Shown here in pieces: positions 11,633 to 23,281 of a DNA stretch of 64,000 nucleotides (position 1 is the stretch's first letter; every line of letters begins with the position of its first letter). The stretch spans positions 17,766,101 to 17,830,100 of the forward strand of contig NC_092677.1 in NCBI RefSeq assembly GCF_964355755.1, in the 5' to 3' direction. Made by a program: the position numbers and the translations under genes. Below the pieces are notes generated by a model that had not been told where the DNA came from, did not search any database, and saw only the letters and a list, made by a program, of their open reading frames with translations. The stretch is from Antedon mediterranea. Taxonomy: Eukaryota > Echinodermata > Crinoidea > Comatulida > Antedonidae.

Positions 11633-13342
11633 AAACAAACTCGTCACTGTACAGATAAGCTGCTACGTACATCAATACTTCTATAAACGGATGGTTAGTT
11701 GGTGACAAGAACGCTAGTTGATCATACCCAGTACCGTTTTTATTTTACGATCATTCGGGAAACCACCCCACGACAGATACAGGCTCATAAAAAATATACA
11801 GTTTTTATTATATACCATTTTCTCAATAATTTTTCAGTTTACAGTATATTTGCCTTGTAGAATAAAGGTTCTATATTTTATAACATATGTCTGAGGATAT
11901 GCAGCAGATTGGTTCAGTATATAGTAGGTAGACCATGGTGGTACGATAAGTCTTACCTACAAAGCACGGAAAGCTTTAAAATATCTGCCAATCTGTCTCT
12001 GTCCCACACATGATAAGTATATCAATTGCATCCATTACCAAGTGTTAACCAAAGGAGTTGTCAGAATGATCTCACTGGAGCCACAGCAACATTAAAACAA
12101 GGCTAAGGCGACTATAAATCAAAATACAGACAGGCCCCCACACATAAAATCATTGTCCTTCTCTTGTATCTAATTGTGTGAAGTAATCAAAGTTTAATTA
12201 CTTAACAAACTGATGATATAACATTAATTAAGGATATGTCTGCTTCCTCAATCATCTTTCAATCAATTAGTTCTGAAAAATAAATAAATTTGTTGATAAG
12301 ATTTAGGTGCTCATGGACCTTATGAACATTACTCAAAATGTTTTAATTAAGGATGTATCTTTAGAACAACCCACATTCTCACTTATTCAGTAAACTATCC
12401 CAATACCATGCTAAATTTTTGACATATTTTGTAACAAAAATTGTTTAAAAAATCATTCATGATTCATCAATAACATCAGCACAATTGTACAATTAATTTC
12501 ATGATTTAATTAAGTTATTTGTTCAAATGGTTACATTTTTTAGTTTATATTAGTTTTAATATTTCAATAAAAATTCAAATCCTGAACATTTAACTAACAA
12601 TTTATTTTTCATTTGGCCTTATATAACAATAACATAAACCAAATTATTATGTAAATATCAATTTATACATTTTAAAACTAATTATCGCATTTTGATATGA
12701 ATGTCAAGTGTATAATAATGACCACACAACAAACAAAGGCAGGAGGTAGACATGACACTCCATTATTTTTCATTAACTTTGACTGGAAGCATTCAAGCCT
12801 TGGTGTCCTCCTTTAGGGCGCTTGTAACGAACCCCACAAAATATGCCGCATACCACATATACCTAATTAGTGGATTTGCTACTAAATGCTACGAGCTGTT
12901 GAAAACCACTCATCGCTATACTACTGAACTCCACACATTTATGTCCTGTTCACACTAAGTAAACAATCAGTTATTTCAAGACTGTTTATAATTCGCACTT
13001 TGTTTTTTGAGTATAATAATTATCATCAAAACTTTGGAAGTTGTTAGTGAAATCAGATGCCTGGCCTTTATGGCAATTTAGCTAAATCTATACTTGTGAA
13101 CATTCTTTCACCAGGGGTAGTTATGTTAAACACGTCTTCATTAACGTAATTAGAGAGGATATACACGTTTTTTAAGTGAATGCTATCTGATACAGACGAC
13201 ATCCTTACATTGATAATGCAGTCAAGATAGAATTGACGATTGGTACCATACAGAGAAACAGAGTGTTGTATTCCTTATGAAGGAGTTAATTGCGCCACTG
13301 TGGAACCCAAACCAGATATGTATCTGCTGATTGTGTTTACAG
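11633..13342. other. AT-rich DNA without genes
   Basis: I see no element termini, tRNA-like folds or convincing coding stretches. The 68-codon frame at 12752-12958 lies in slightly GC-richer DNA but has no recognisable motif. Confidence 0.5.
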
Positions 13343-13435
13343 GGCAGTGATCAAGCAGATGTTGAACTGATTCTCTTACATTCCAGAGTCAACCCCGGAA
13401 CTGTTATGGGAAGTAATTTTGACGGGTATGGTTGA
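13343..13435 (+). other. exon-like open stretch (30 codons), unidentified
   Basis: After an acceptor-like TGATTGTGTTTACAG the frame GGC AGT GAT ... reads 30 codons (starts GSDQADVELILLHS, ends NFDGYG) to TGA at 13433. A donor-like GGAA|GTAATT lies at about 13411, so it could be an internal exon of about 70 bp. Composition is GC-richer than its surroundings. No family is recognised and chance is a real alternative. Confidence 0.12.
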
Positions 13436-16035
13436 CATATTTCTGTTTAAAAACAATGCAAAAACAAAAGAAAATTAAACCAAGTCCTGTACGTATTTGT
13501 TGCATACATATACCAATGTTAGAGTTCGATGAAACCGAGTTATGTGGAACCAGTTGAAAGCTTATCTGGAACTATTTTAGAGACAAAATAACCTCTGATG
13601 GAAGGTCAAGCCCTGTAGCTTGTTACCAAGCTAGAGTTACGTGTTCAGCACTGCATGAGGTTCAGCTGGTGAAATTAAACAACCGTATGTTGAGATGATA
13701 CGTTGACTATGAATACACCGAGGGCAAACACCGATAGGCGGACATTGCCCCGTCATAATACATCACATCTTGTTATAATTTCATATTAGTGTTATGATTA
13801 ACGAGACATCTCTAGAGAAATCCTTTTGGTAACTAAGATGTTTTCAGACCGGAGGTAAAATTCAGTGCCGACAGTGTTTGGAATGTTATCTATGAACACG
13901 AAAAAATAAAACGAACATTGTAACAATTACGGAAACTTAATGTAATTTTCAAACTGGTTATATTAAACCATTATCAAGCTTTTGTACACTTGTCATTCCT
14001 TGTTAAGAAAAATGAAACTTAAATTTTGTATGACACATAATTTTTCTATGTAATTTTGCAGCCGATTTAGTTTGTACAGTATCATAAATTTGGCAGTGAC
14101 AGCACAATTCACTATTAGGAATACTACCTGCAGGAACCAAGTTGATGGGGAGAGGGTAACCTCTTCTTTCTTTTTTGTCCTTAATTGTACCCTATATAAA
14201 TCAACCTTATTTATCCATGGAGGCTCAGATCAACTCATGGATGTTCTTATATATTCTTATATACAAAAATACAAATACAAATTTAATTTTATATTTAAAT
14301 GATCGAGTCTTGAACAAATGATTGCCAACACAAAGATTGTACTCACAGGTTCAGTTTAGATATTTTATTATCCAACATTAGACAAATTTGGCAACAAACA
14401 ATTTTAGAAACCAGAAGAAGCAAAAACCGAAATTTAAATCTATAGTGGATTGCTACAAAACAGTCTTAACTGATGGTCTGAACTCCCGATTAAGGCTGGC
14501 TTGATTAGATAGACGGTTTTACTAAAGCCATCCCTGTTAAACCATTGCTAAACAAGAAATATTTCTTACAAAAAACGCCGCTCAACTTTTAAATTTACAA
14601 TTTCTTCAGATAAAATGGTTTATTATATCAATTATTTTTGTTTAACAATCAGTAGTTAACATTTTGTGTAAATATAGTCTGGCCTACTGTACAGAACAAA
14701 AATATAATCATAAACTAATAAACTGCAGAATATGTAGGCCTACATATTCCAGGGTAGGAGCATGGACCTATGTAAGCTAGCTAGCTAGGGATAACTATGC
14801 AACGATGTTAATTTTATTTTTATACATATTTTGTATCAATATCAAAATAAAGAAAGAATGATGAAAACCTTACTTGTAGTTTTCAAAATATAGGGTCCAA
14901 AATATCGCCGAAAATAGTCATTTAGGCACGAACGAAGTAAATAAATTAGGCAAATGTATTAAATTAAAAAATTATGGTTTTTAGTAATATAGTTTGTATA
15001 TCAAAATTCAATCAAATATGATATTACAACATGTTTATTAAATAAAAAAGAGCTGTTTATTAAATGAAAGAGAGCTGTTTATTTAACCTAATATTCAAAG
15101 AATTTAAAAACATTATTTTCCCGTGTGTTGGACATGCAGTTCTCTCAGTACATCGTGACTTCACTTTGTTTTGATTCCCATCAAGTCAACCAATCAAAGG
15201 GCGAAAATCCAAAATCGTTCAACCGTGAGCCCTTATAGACGTTTTTTGGATCCATCAGCTTGGACCTCTCAATTAGTCAAGTTTACAAAATACCCAAAAA
15301 ATGTAACCCGCAGATGCTTTCCGCTTGATATAGCTTCTGAATGAGTAGTCCTCTAGGAATATAGCTGGCTAAAGCCGCGGTTACAGTCTTAGCTAAAGAC
15401 AGTAACAAATTGAGGGCACACTTTACGCTTAGAATATCAAATAAGGTAATGTTCTTCATGTTTCCATAATTCCACTAAGACTGTATATAGATTGCTTATA
15501 GCAATCTGCCCCAGACCTACCTTGTTTAAATTTGTTCAGTCCTAGCAAAAAATAGCAAATAAAAGATTTAATATTTATCATAATGCTTAAATCATGTATG
15601 CTGCCACCATTGTGTACATGTTACACAATAAACTTTTGTTTTCTTAAATTTCATTTCCCACATACAAACAGAATATATATTATAACACATCTGAATGTAC
15701 TATGCCGTTTTATTAGTTAATTTTGTATCATGTACTGTTCATTCCTTATTAGATTTACTGCACTGTGTTCAGCTTGTAAACATTTTGAGAATTTTGTTCA
15801 ACATGAGCCTGTGACATTTATTAAAGATGGAATCAATAGATTGATTAAAAGTTTAGTTCAGAACAGTAGGTGTGTTATAAACAGGTCTAGATCTAGGATC
15901 TTTTGATAAAGAGGGCACGCCCGGAGATAGGCTCTGAGACGTTTTGGCCGGTTGATTCTTGTCATATAATTATCTGAATATAGTGGGTTTTCCTATTTAT
16001 ATACGAAACTGTTTTTCGTTTTTTTTTTCAATAGC
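13436..16035. other. mostly unique AT-rich DNA without genes
   Basis: Includes a somewhat GC-richer, repeat-poor stretch at 13440-13900 and another at 15120-15420 with an ACCAATCAAAGGGCG motif. A short frame at 14072-14302 has no motif. I see no transposon termini. Confidence 0.45.
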
Positions 16036-16110
16036 GTAAAGCCTGTTTTCCTGACGACGATTTGCATTGAGTGGCGTTGAATTTTCAAATGGTTAAAGTT
16101 GAAAATAAAT
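16036..16110 (+). mobile_element. partial copy (one end) of the AGCCTGTTTTCC TIR family
   Basis: TAAAGCCTGTTTTCCTGACG, then TTTGCATTGAGTGGCGTTG and AATTTTCAAATGGTTAAAG, matches the termini and subterminal region of the complete element at 26666-27280. I find no opposite end nearby, so it appears truncated. Confidence 0.5.
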
Positions 16111-17477
16111 AACGGTGGTTTCTTGGTTCTTTAGAGCGTTGCTGGGATACAGAACGTGAAGTGATGCCGTTCCCCAACCAAAATCCGCCCCTGATAAAAC
16201 AAAGAATGTAATGTATTCGTTGAATGAAGAGAATATTATTATTCGTTGAAAGCTTGAGTTTCAAACAGTCAATCTCTCACGAAATTTTCTCTCAATCAAC
16301 TTATAAAAATTCTAAAAATAGTTATATAACAACATTTTTAAGTGATAATTTTAAAATTTGTACTTAAATTAAAGACATCAGTAACAAAAGCAGTTTTTTT
16401 AAAAATTATATTGTATATATGGATATCCCTCTGTTATGCGACAGTTTCTGCTTGTTGTTGGTTAGGACTTAAAAGTTGTAAACAAATGTTTATTTACCGG
16501 TTTAAATATTTAAAACAAAATTTAGGCCTAGTCTAAATTAAGATGAGGACTAATTCTAAAGTGTAAAGTGGTGAAAATAATTAACGATTAGTGCAAACAT
16601 AACTTACAAACCTTTGTTGTCAAGGTGACTAACGGTACACCAACACACAATGCAGGTGTGGAACTAAAACACAATATCAATCAAAGAAGGTGTTAAGATA
16701 CCGTTTGTCTCATAATTGGAAATCACAACAAAAACCTTCACAATAAAACTAATAAACATTGCGTTTGCTCGCTAAGTTAAAACAGTATGTCTTAAATAAA
16801 CTCCACAGCTGTGGTTGAAGAATAGTTAGTTGGGTGAAAATAAAACTAAAGAAATCATGTCTTCAAAACAGCTGTTACAGATGCCTAAAGGTTTCTCCTG
16901 GCCTAGGTTACTGATTAGAGCAACTCTTTCATGTTAACAACCAACAGTAAAATAAACTTTTGCTTATGGGGCTTATAAAGGTGAAAATTGATCAGATAAC
17001 AAACCCCATCAAGTAGCTCATATCTTAAAGTTTGTGTTTTTAAGATTCTTGGCTAAAGGAATCCAGCAAGGGTTGCCAGAGGAACTTCGCTTGGGTTGGC
17101 AGAATGAGTAGCTCCAAGGCTTAGATCTTCATCAAGCAGATGGGAACTGTTAATTCATTGCACAAATATACATATTATCTGTAAAATAAATCATACTAAA
17201 ACAACTACAGATATATTTACAGATGTATAAACAAAACTGTACAAATTAATGTCAATTTCAGTGGCAAAGTGGTCATTTGATCTAATTTGCTTTAGGGTAA
17301 CATTATGGTCGTGGGTTGAAGTCCATACTGTATTATAAGCCTACACAGTCTCTACACATAAGTGTCTATACGGTAAGCCTCTTTCACATGTGAGCTGTTA
17401 AAGTAATATAATGGTCATCTATGAACATTGACTTGTAAATTTTGGGGAATAACCTGTGACTTGTAGCCTAACTGCAG
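16111..17477. other. AT-rich DNA without supported genes
   Basis: A GC-richer patch at 17048-17150 is open on the minus strand for about 30 codons (contains HLLDEDLSLGATHSANP) and on the plus strand for about 20 codons; neither has splice or start context good enough to call. The rest is plain. Confidence 0.4.
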
Positions 17478-17732
17478 GTGTGGACATCACATACAATAAC
17501 TTTCTTCTCTCCTAAAGGTCCCATTGTGTCGAGTGCTGCCACCAAACGGCGCTCGTCTGTCCACAATGACAGGGATGAATGGACCAGTACTACCGGAGCA
17601 ACCTGCTACTCTTTAGAGTTCCCACAAGCCAGATGTGTACACTGGGCCTCCAGTTTTAAGTCCTATCTGCTGAGAAGACTTGTTCTACCACCAGAACAAT
17701 GGTCAAGGAGTGACTTAAACCCTATGGTTTGA
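17478..17732 (+). CDS. candidate terminal exon, unidentified protein
   Basis: This is the best GC-rich coding-like patch in the window (about half G+C against about a third around it). A possible acceptor AACTGCAG ends at 17477, and a second (TCTTCTCTCCTAAAG) ends at 17517; either keeps the same frame. The frame runs 84 codons to TGA 17730-17732. Recognisable stretches are KRRSSVHNDRDEWTSTTG, then FPQARCVHWASSFKSYLL and LPPEQWSRSDLNPMV; I know no family for them. No ATG or promoter is evident, and the codon at 17478 is GTG. No upstream exon was found. It could be a real 3' exon, a repeat remnant or chance. Confidence 0.22.
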   Translation: MWTSHTITFFSPKGPIVSSAATKRRSSVHNDRDEWTSTTGATCYSLEFPQARCVHWASSFKSYLLRRLVLPPEQWSRSDLNPMV

Positions 17733-20025
17733 GGATCCCCTGTCTTATATACCGAACACCAAATGTTCTTTAAGAAACAAAAGAATATAATAAGATAAAA
17801 GTTCCATTACATTTTTGAATGATGGTATAAATATTTTAATATTGAAATACTTCAGTATCAATTTTTTTATGATTTGAAAAAATATTTTATCTGAATTAAT
17901 TTAATTTTCTTACTGTAGAATATAGAGTACTTTTGTGTGTGTTCGCCCCAGATCGCAACAAATTTAAACCCATGAACTTAAAAACATATAGTCCAATTTT
18001 CTATTTGTTGAAAAGCGTACATTTTCACATTGCATGGGTCTATTTAAAACGTTTGCTTGCTTTTAACAAATACCTAATGGGTTTCAAACTATTATTATTG
18101 TCTCGCAACAAAAATCAGCGTATATTTGTAGAGTGTCTGTAAATAGTGAAATTGTACCATACAAATAGGCCATTTGTCACAACAAAGATGATAAGATCTA
18201 GTTATAATGGTATAAGAATCGGTGAGTAGCCTTAGTGTAACTAAGCATTCTTATAACAGACAAGTATTTAACTAACCCTACGGTACGGCAGGCATCTGTT
18301 ACCGTTAGTGTTTGATCATTTCCCCAAACATTCTCCGTAGAATTCCTTGGAGGCTGGTTAGCTCAGCAAAACAGTTCAAACCACCACACAAGGGAAATTT
18401 GACTTTGTGAATTACAATAATAGACTTTCTTTTCTTTTCTAATCATGGCGAAGGACTTAAGGCAAAGTGTACTCACTGGTGTCACAAAGTTTGCTTACAT
18501 ACATACAAACTCTCAAAGGGTTTTCAACACTTTAATTATACAAGTAATGTAATCTGCTCCATGTCCCACGGCCAATAATTTATTGTAAAATAATGATATA
18601 TGATTGTAAATAAACCTTTTTCAAATTTAACTGAGGTGATATGCCTATTGTATCCTTGCATTCTAACGAGACAATAAGAAAGTAAATCTGAGGTCTTGGC
18701 TCATACTTTAGTTTACAATGCTTCAGAAACTCTTCTAGAAAAATTGTCTACATGTGAAATCACTCAGGATTTTATTTCTTGAATATAACTTTAAACTTAT
18801 TTAAATGCTATATTGTTTTCAATTGTACATAGTGAAAACATTTCAATTGGGCATAAGAAGAGCAGTCAAGAAGTGTGGTTTATTTGTCTAATTTAAGATT
18901 TTCTTTACACCAGAAATACAATTGAAACATCACCTTAGGGTTTGAGGCCTCACGGGGCTGGCTATGTTTACATATGCATCATGCAAACCTTACTTTAACA
19001 AGAATTGTAACACGATAAACACACCCTAACAAGTAAACCTTTATTCACTGTTGCGTTTGTTGAAAAATACCACTCAAAATGAACAATATATTCATATCCC
19101 TACAGCGAAAACAGAATCAACATACAGCATGAGAACAGCCCTAAGAAACATGAGCGATGACCTACCTGACACGTTTATACTGACCCCACACATAACCCTA
19201 GCATAGTTTTAATGACCTGCAAGTGAAACAGCAAACTTTAGAGAATCTAAAAATTGTCAATAATCTCAAATCCATGTTCTAATCAATTATGACATTCTTG
19301 TCAGAAATCATTCTCAAAGCTTCCGAAATTTAGCGCCGCAGCCGATAAATTTAGCTGCAGACATTCTACGCACCTGTACTGTTTGTTATTCACGTCATTT
19401 TTAAAGACTTTTTCGTAAATAATTTTGCTCACAGTAAGGTGCCCAATATCTCTTAGTTAGATTTCCTTTCATTTGCATTAACTATATGTCAAATACGATG
19501 GAAAGCAGAGTGATAACAACGTTTAACCAATTTAAATCATAAAAACAGGGGTGAAATTATATAGGTAAAGTTATAAATTGCGTGGAAATGACTGACATAT
19601 TAAATTGTCTTTACAGCCGTAGGGAAGTGAGATATACCATGACCCTTTACTAAATATCACATTTATTTCCAAAGTGGGTACAAAGTTGCACCCCTCAACC
19701 CAGACTGATAAGTAATAATTTCGTTTCGCAAATACTTTTATTTAATCGGGGGAAAACAACAATTTTTAAATAATCTCAGGGGGTTAAAATGAATAACTAT
19801 CTAATTGAGAGAAATATAAACACCTGTGCATTTGGGGAAGGGGATAAACAGAACATTTTTGATGAACATATGAATGTGTGAGATATAAGTCAATGTCTAC
19901 TAGGGATAGGAATGGGTGTCAAAATGGGGGGTATGCGGGCGACAAAAAGGAAGAGTGCCTGCAGCATAGTGAAGATGTCATGGGCAATTACTTATTATGT
20001 CTATTCAATTAATTTAATTTCCTTA
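17733..20025. other. AT-rich DNA without genes
   Basis: Nothing beyond short AT-driven frames. A GCTGGTTAGCTCAGC motif at 18354 recalls a tRNA A box but has no folding partner (see rejected). Confidence 0.5.
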
Positions 20026-20037
20026 TGACAGCAGGAG

Positions 20038-20510
20038 TTGTGTGTAATGGGGTTGTCAGCTTCTCCCCCTTCCCCTCCCATAACTAGTAGTACCTTTTCT
20101 TAAAAACATATTCACAAAGATATCTTTGTAGCCTATATGTAATGGCATCTCTCCCTTATCGGTTCTGAATGTAAGGGGTTAATTATCAGCCTCCTCGTTC
20201 CTAGTTTTGCTTCACATATTTACAAAGACATTTTTGTCATCTATACTTATGGTATTTCTCCACTCCCTTTCCGATTTTGAGTGTAAAGAGCTATCAGCCT
20301 TCCCCTTCCTCTTCTCCTTTTTTTTCAATTTGTAGTCTATACTTTGTGTGAAATGGCATTTCCTTACTCCCTTTTTGATTTTGAGTGTAATGTGATGGTT
20401 GTCAGTTTCTCCTCCTTTCCCTTCCACAACTAGCAGTACCTTTTCTTCACATATTTACAAGGGCAGTATTTTAGACTTTGTGTAAATCTCATTTGTTCCC
20501 TTCTAACTTT
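20038..20510 (+). repeat. degenerate tandem repeat, four units of about 108-130 bp
   Basis: Units are anchored by (G/A)TCAG followed by a C/T-rich tract (TTCTCC...CCTTCCC) at about 20055, 20185, 20293 and 20401, then AACTAG(T/C)AGTACC in units 1 and 4, CACATATTTACAAAGA, and CTCCCTTT..GATTTTGAGTGTAA. Divergence is high and unit lengths vary, so this is an old array. The minus-strand frame at 20212-20427 is a by-product of it. Confidence 0.65.
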
Positions 20511-21837
20511 GCTCTTTAAAATCTACTAAATTATCTTTATAGGCCTACTCACTGACTACAACACAAAATATGATATGATCCAGGTTTTTTAAAAATATCA
20601 AGGGATTTGATGATATATAAAGTAATACTTTTTTAAAAATCAATTCTGATTTTCAAATTAGAGGTCATACTTAAATGTGACCTTGGTTAAATTTGTGGAG
20701 ATACTTTTTCTGTTGTTCTATGTGGAACTCTTTTCCTGTAGATGTGGTGCTTTTTCAGTCCATAAAATAAATTATTTAAAAGCAAACTAAAGTTTGCGCC
20801 ATATGTGGAGATTTATTCATATTCAAAAGGGGCTTTTAAGGACATATTTCTTTTCCTCAACTCCCGCTTTTTAGCAGAAACAAGTAAATAAGTAAACGTA
20901 ATAAGTAAAATACATACAACATTCTCAACGATATAAATTGTTTATTTGTAAGTTAACATTCACCATTGCTCACTTTTTGTGATACAACTGTATTATCATA
21001 GAGAATGTGTGTTCCAAGAGGTCAAATCATGCCCTCTACAAATTCTTATTCCCACCCATATTCCATGACAGTCCTACAATATTTTTTTTATATGAGTTGA
21101 AGGGTCTACATCAATGTTTCTATTTACACCTAAAGCCTAATTTTCATTGAAAGCATCTGCAGCTTATACATGCATTATTTATCTTTCAAATTCCTTTCTG
21201 CAACGACTTCTAGTTCCTCAAGTTTTTTGCTTCGGCAAAATTGGTAGTTGGAATTGTTTATACTTTTTGTGAAGCGAAAATTGTGCAACCATTCATAGGT
21301 GAAGAAATAATTCATGACGTCATGAATAAATTCAACTAGTGGAAAACAGGCTTTATACTTCACAACATGTGCAAAAATAAATAAATTATAGTGTAAAATA
21401 TTAATTTAGAATAAAACCATCACACATTACAATGTACCATCATCACAGTTTATAATAAATTGATTTTGACTGAAATTATCTTAAAAGTCTAGCAAACATT
21501 GAACTAATTAGGTAGTAATCTTAATGATAAAGAGTTAAAGGTTAGGTAAACAGTGTTGATTGGTGAGGCCATCTTCTGCTCCAAGCCCTGCTTTTGGGTA
21601 TTGCAATTGAATGTTTACGCTCCCAATTAAAATATCTTGGATAAATATTGTACTGATTATATATACATACATATAGCGAACATACTAACATTGTTCTTAT
21701 GGTACATTTACAAGCTAAAAGAAGATTAAATTTCTAGAAAAGAAAAATAGACATACCGTACTGAAAGTGCAATTTAACTATAGGTCTATGAAAAAAAATG
21801 AAATTTTTACTTCGCTGTGAATTGAAAACTATTTGAA
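20511..21837. other. AT-rich DNA without genes
   Basis: Contains one short TIR-like fragment (21331-21353) and otherwise no repeats or coding sequence I can support. Confidence 0.45.
21331..21353 (-). mobile_element. possible solo end of the AGCCTGTTTTCC TIR family
   Basis: GGAAAACAGGCTTTA matches the right terminus of the 26666-27280 element over 15 bases, preceded by TTCAACT. Short enough to be chance. Confidence 0.25.
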
Positions 21838-22158
21838 AAAAAAATTTTTTTTTAATGTTTTTGCTGAATATGCCATTTTAATGTCACATAATAGTTATTC
21901 ACTCTGACCAAAAATTTGATTGAAAACAAATTATTTACGTAAAAAAAACCAGTAATTTAAAGCGAAAAAATGGTCAAATTGACTGGACGTAAATATGTTT
22001 TTGGTTAATTTAACCATTTATTTTGTCTTTTTATAGGTGAAAACATTTTTTTCTGCAGAAATAATTAACTTTTTTAAAATCACAAAATATCCTATTCAAA
22101 GTTTGATTTTATTTACCTTTATTTTCATGTTTTTGGGGGAACAATACTTTAATCAAAC
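21838..22158 (-). mobile_element. MITE family 'ATGTATTGTCCC', copy B
   Basis: Opposite in orientation to the 41254 copy. Shared blocks include GCTGAATATGCCATTTTAAT, CACATAATAGTTATTCACT, TTTTTGGTTAATTTAACCAT, TAGGTGAAAACATTTTTTTC and the terminus TTTTTGGGGGAACAATACTTT. The left terminus has decayed. Confidence 0.65.
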
Positions 22159-22258
22159 ATGGTATAAATAAACTTTTGTCAGAAAAATATTTTATGTTAT
22201 GCATAATTAGTACTAAGCGGATCCAAGACTCACTAGATGTTAGTGGTTTAACGTTTAA

Positions 22259-22555
22259 CGAATACATTTTAAAGGAGTGAACCTAAAATTCAAAGCAAGA
22301 ACCAATAACTTAGATTTAGAAGGCAGAAAGCGATTATGGTCAGATTCCTACTCAGGCCATTGTCTCATTTGTAAAAGTAATTCAATAGAAACAATTGATC
22401 ATTTCTTGTTTGATTGTGTAAATTTATCCTCCATAAGAAATACTTGTTTTAATGAATTGAAAAGTGACTTATGTACAATTAATGAACATTACTGGGACAT
22501 TTTTATTAATGGTTCAACAGAATTTAAGCATCACTTATTATTAGACGACATATAA
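22259..22555 (+). pseudogene. LINE reverse-transcriptase C-terminal fragment (CR1/L2-like)
   Basis: The frame is open from 22259 (after TAA at 22256) to TAA at 22553-22555. VNLKFKARTNNLDLEGRK, followed by CLICKSNSIETIDHFLFDC, is the typical tail of ORF2 in CR1/L2/Rex-type non-LTR retrotransposons: an 'LKFRxRTNxL' segment, then a C-x2-C...H-x4-C zinc-knuckle-like motif (here C-LI-C ... H-FLFD-C). The endonuclease and polymerase domains are absent and there is no natural start, so this is a 5'-truncated copy, the usual fate of LINEs. The 3' UTR and tail continue in the next feature. Confidence 0.8.
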
Positions 22556-23281
22556 CTTGTATCAAGATAAATCAATTTGCTCCATTTTTGACAATAAAAG
22601 TAAATCATTTTTAATTAAAGCTATGTCACATAGGACTGAAATATTGAAAAACATTTCTACCCCTTAATATGATTTTTTTTTCTTTTCTCTTTCTTTTTTA
22701 CTGTTAACAAGTCAGTAGAATTTGTGCTGCTTGATATTATGTAATTGTGTACCATTATTAACTTTTTGTACCTGCATATATATATATATATTGTAATAAC
22801 TGTATGAATTTATTTTGTAAACATTTTGTATGGGTCAAACCTCTTGTTACGAGAGTGTTCCTCCGTTTTAAAGGAGAGTAACCAATACATTATTATTAAT
22901 ATATTAACGTAATGAATTATATACAGATGGGTCTTAATATAATTTTTGTATATTCGATATAATCATAAAATTGGAGATTTATCAATATCACGACATTGAT
23001 TCATTTCATTCTGTTCTAGTGTATTTGTTCTATGAGTATGATATATTTCTTCCATATTTTAACTTTCTTTATTTAATTTAATTGAATCAAATTGAAAATA
23101 ACTAGGTAGCAACCATCAAAATGTAATCATAATTGTCTTCTACCACATGTAGCACCATCACATTATTGTCAATATTTTTTTAGAGTGCATTTATTACTTT
23201 TAAAGATCTGCACAACACAGTCTTAAAGTATGCATCCACCATGTGTATATGTAAAAAATAAAGAAGAATTGATTGATTGAA
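22556..23281 (+). mobile_element. 3' UTR and TTGA tail of the same LINE
   Basis: About 725 bp of AT-rich non-coding sequence follows the stop and ends AAAAAATAAAGAAGAA(TTGA)n at about 23245-23281. A short microsatellite tail instead of poly(A) is typical of CR1/L2-like LINEs. The orientation agrees with the coding fragment. A TATATATATATA run lies at 22778-22790 and a GTTACGAGAGTGTTCCTCCG stem-like block at 22848. Confidence 0.7.

Noticed and set aside
18351-18400. tRNA-like GCTGGTTAGCTCAGC and AGTTCAAACCA
   Set aside because: Boxes are too close together and no anticodon or T arm folds.
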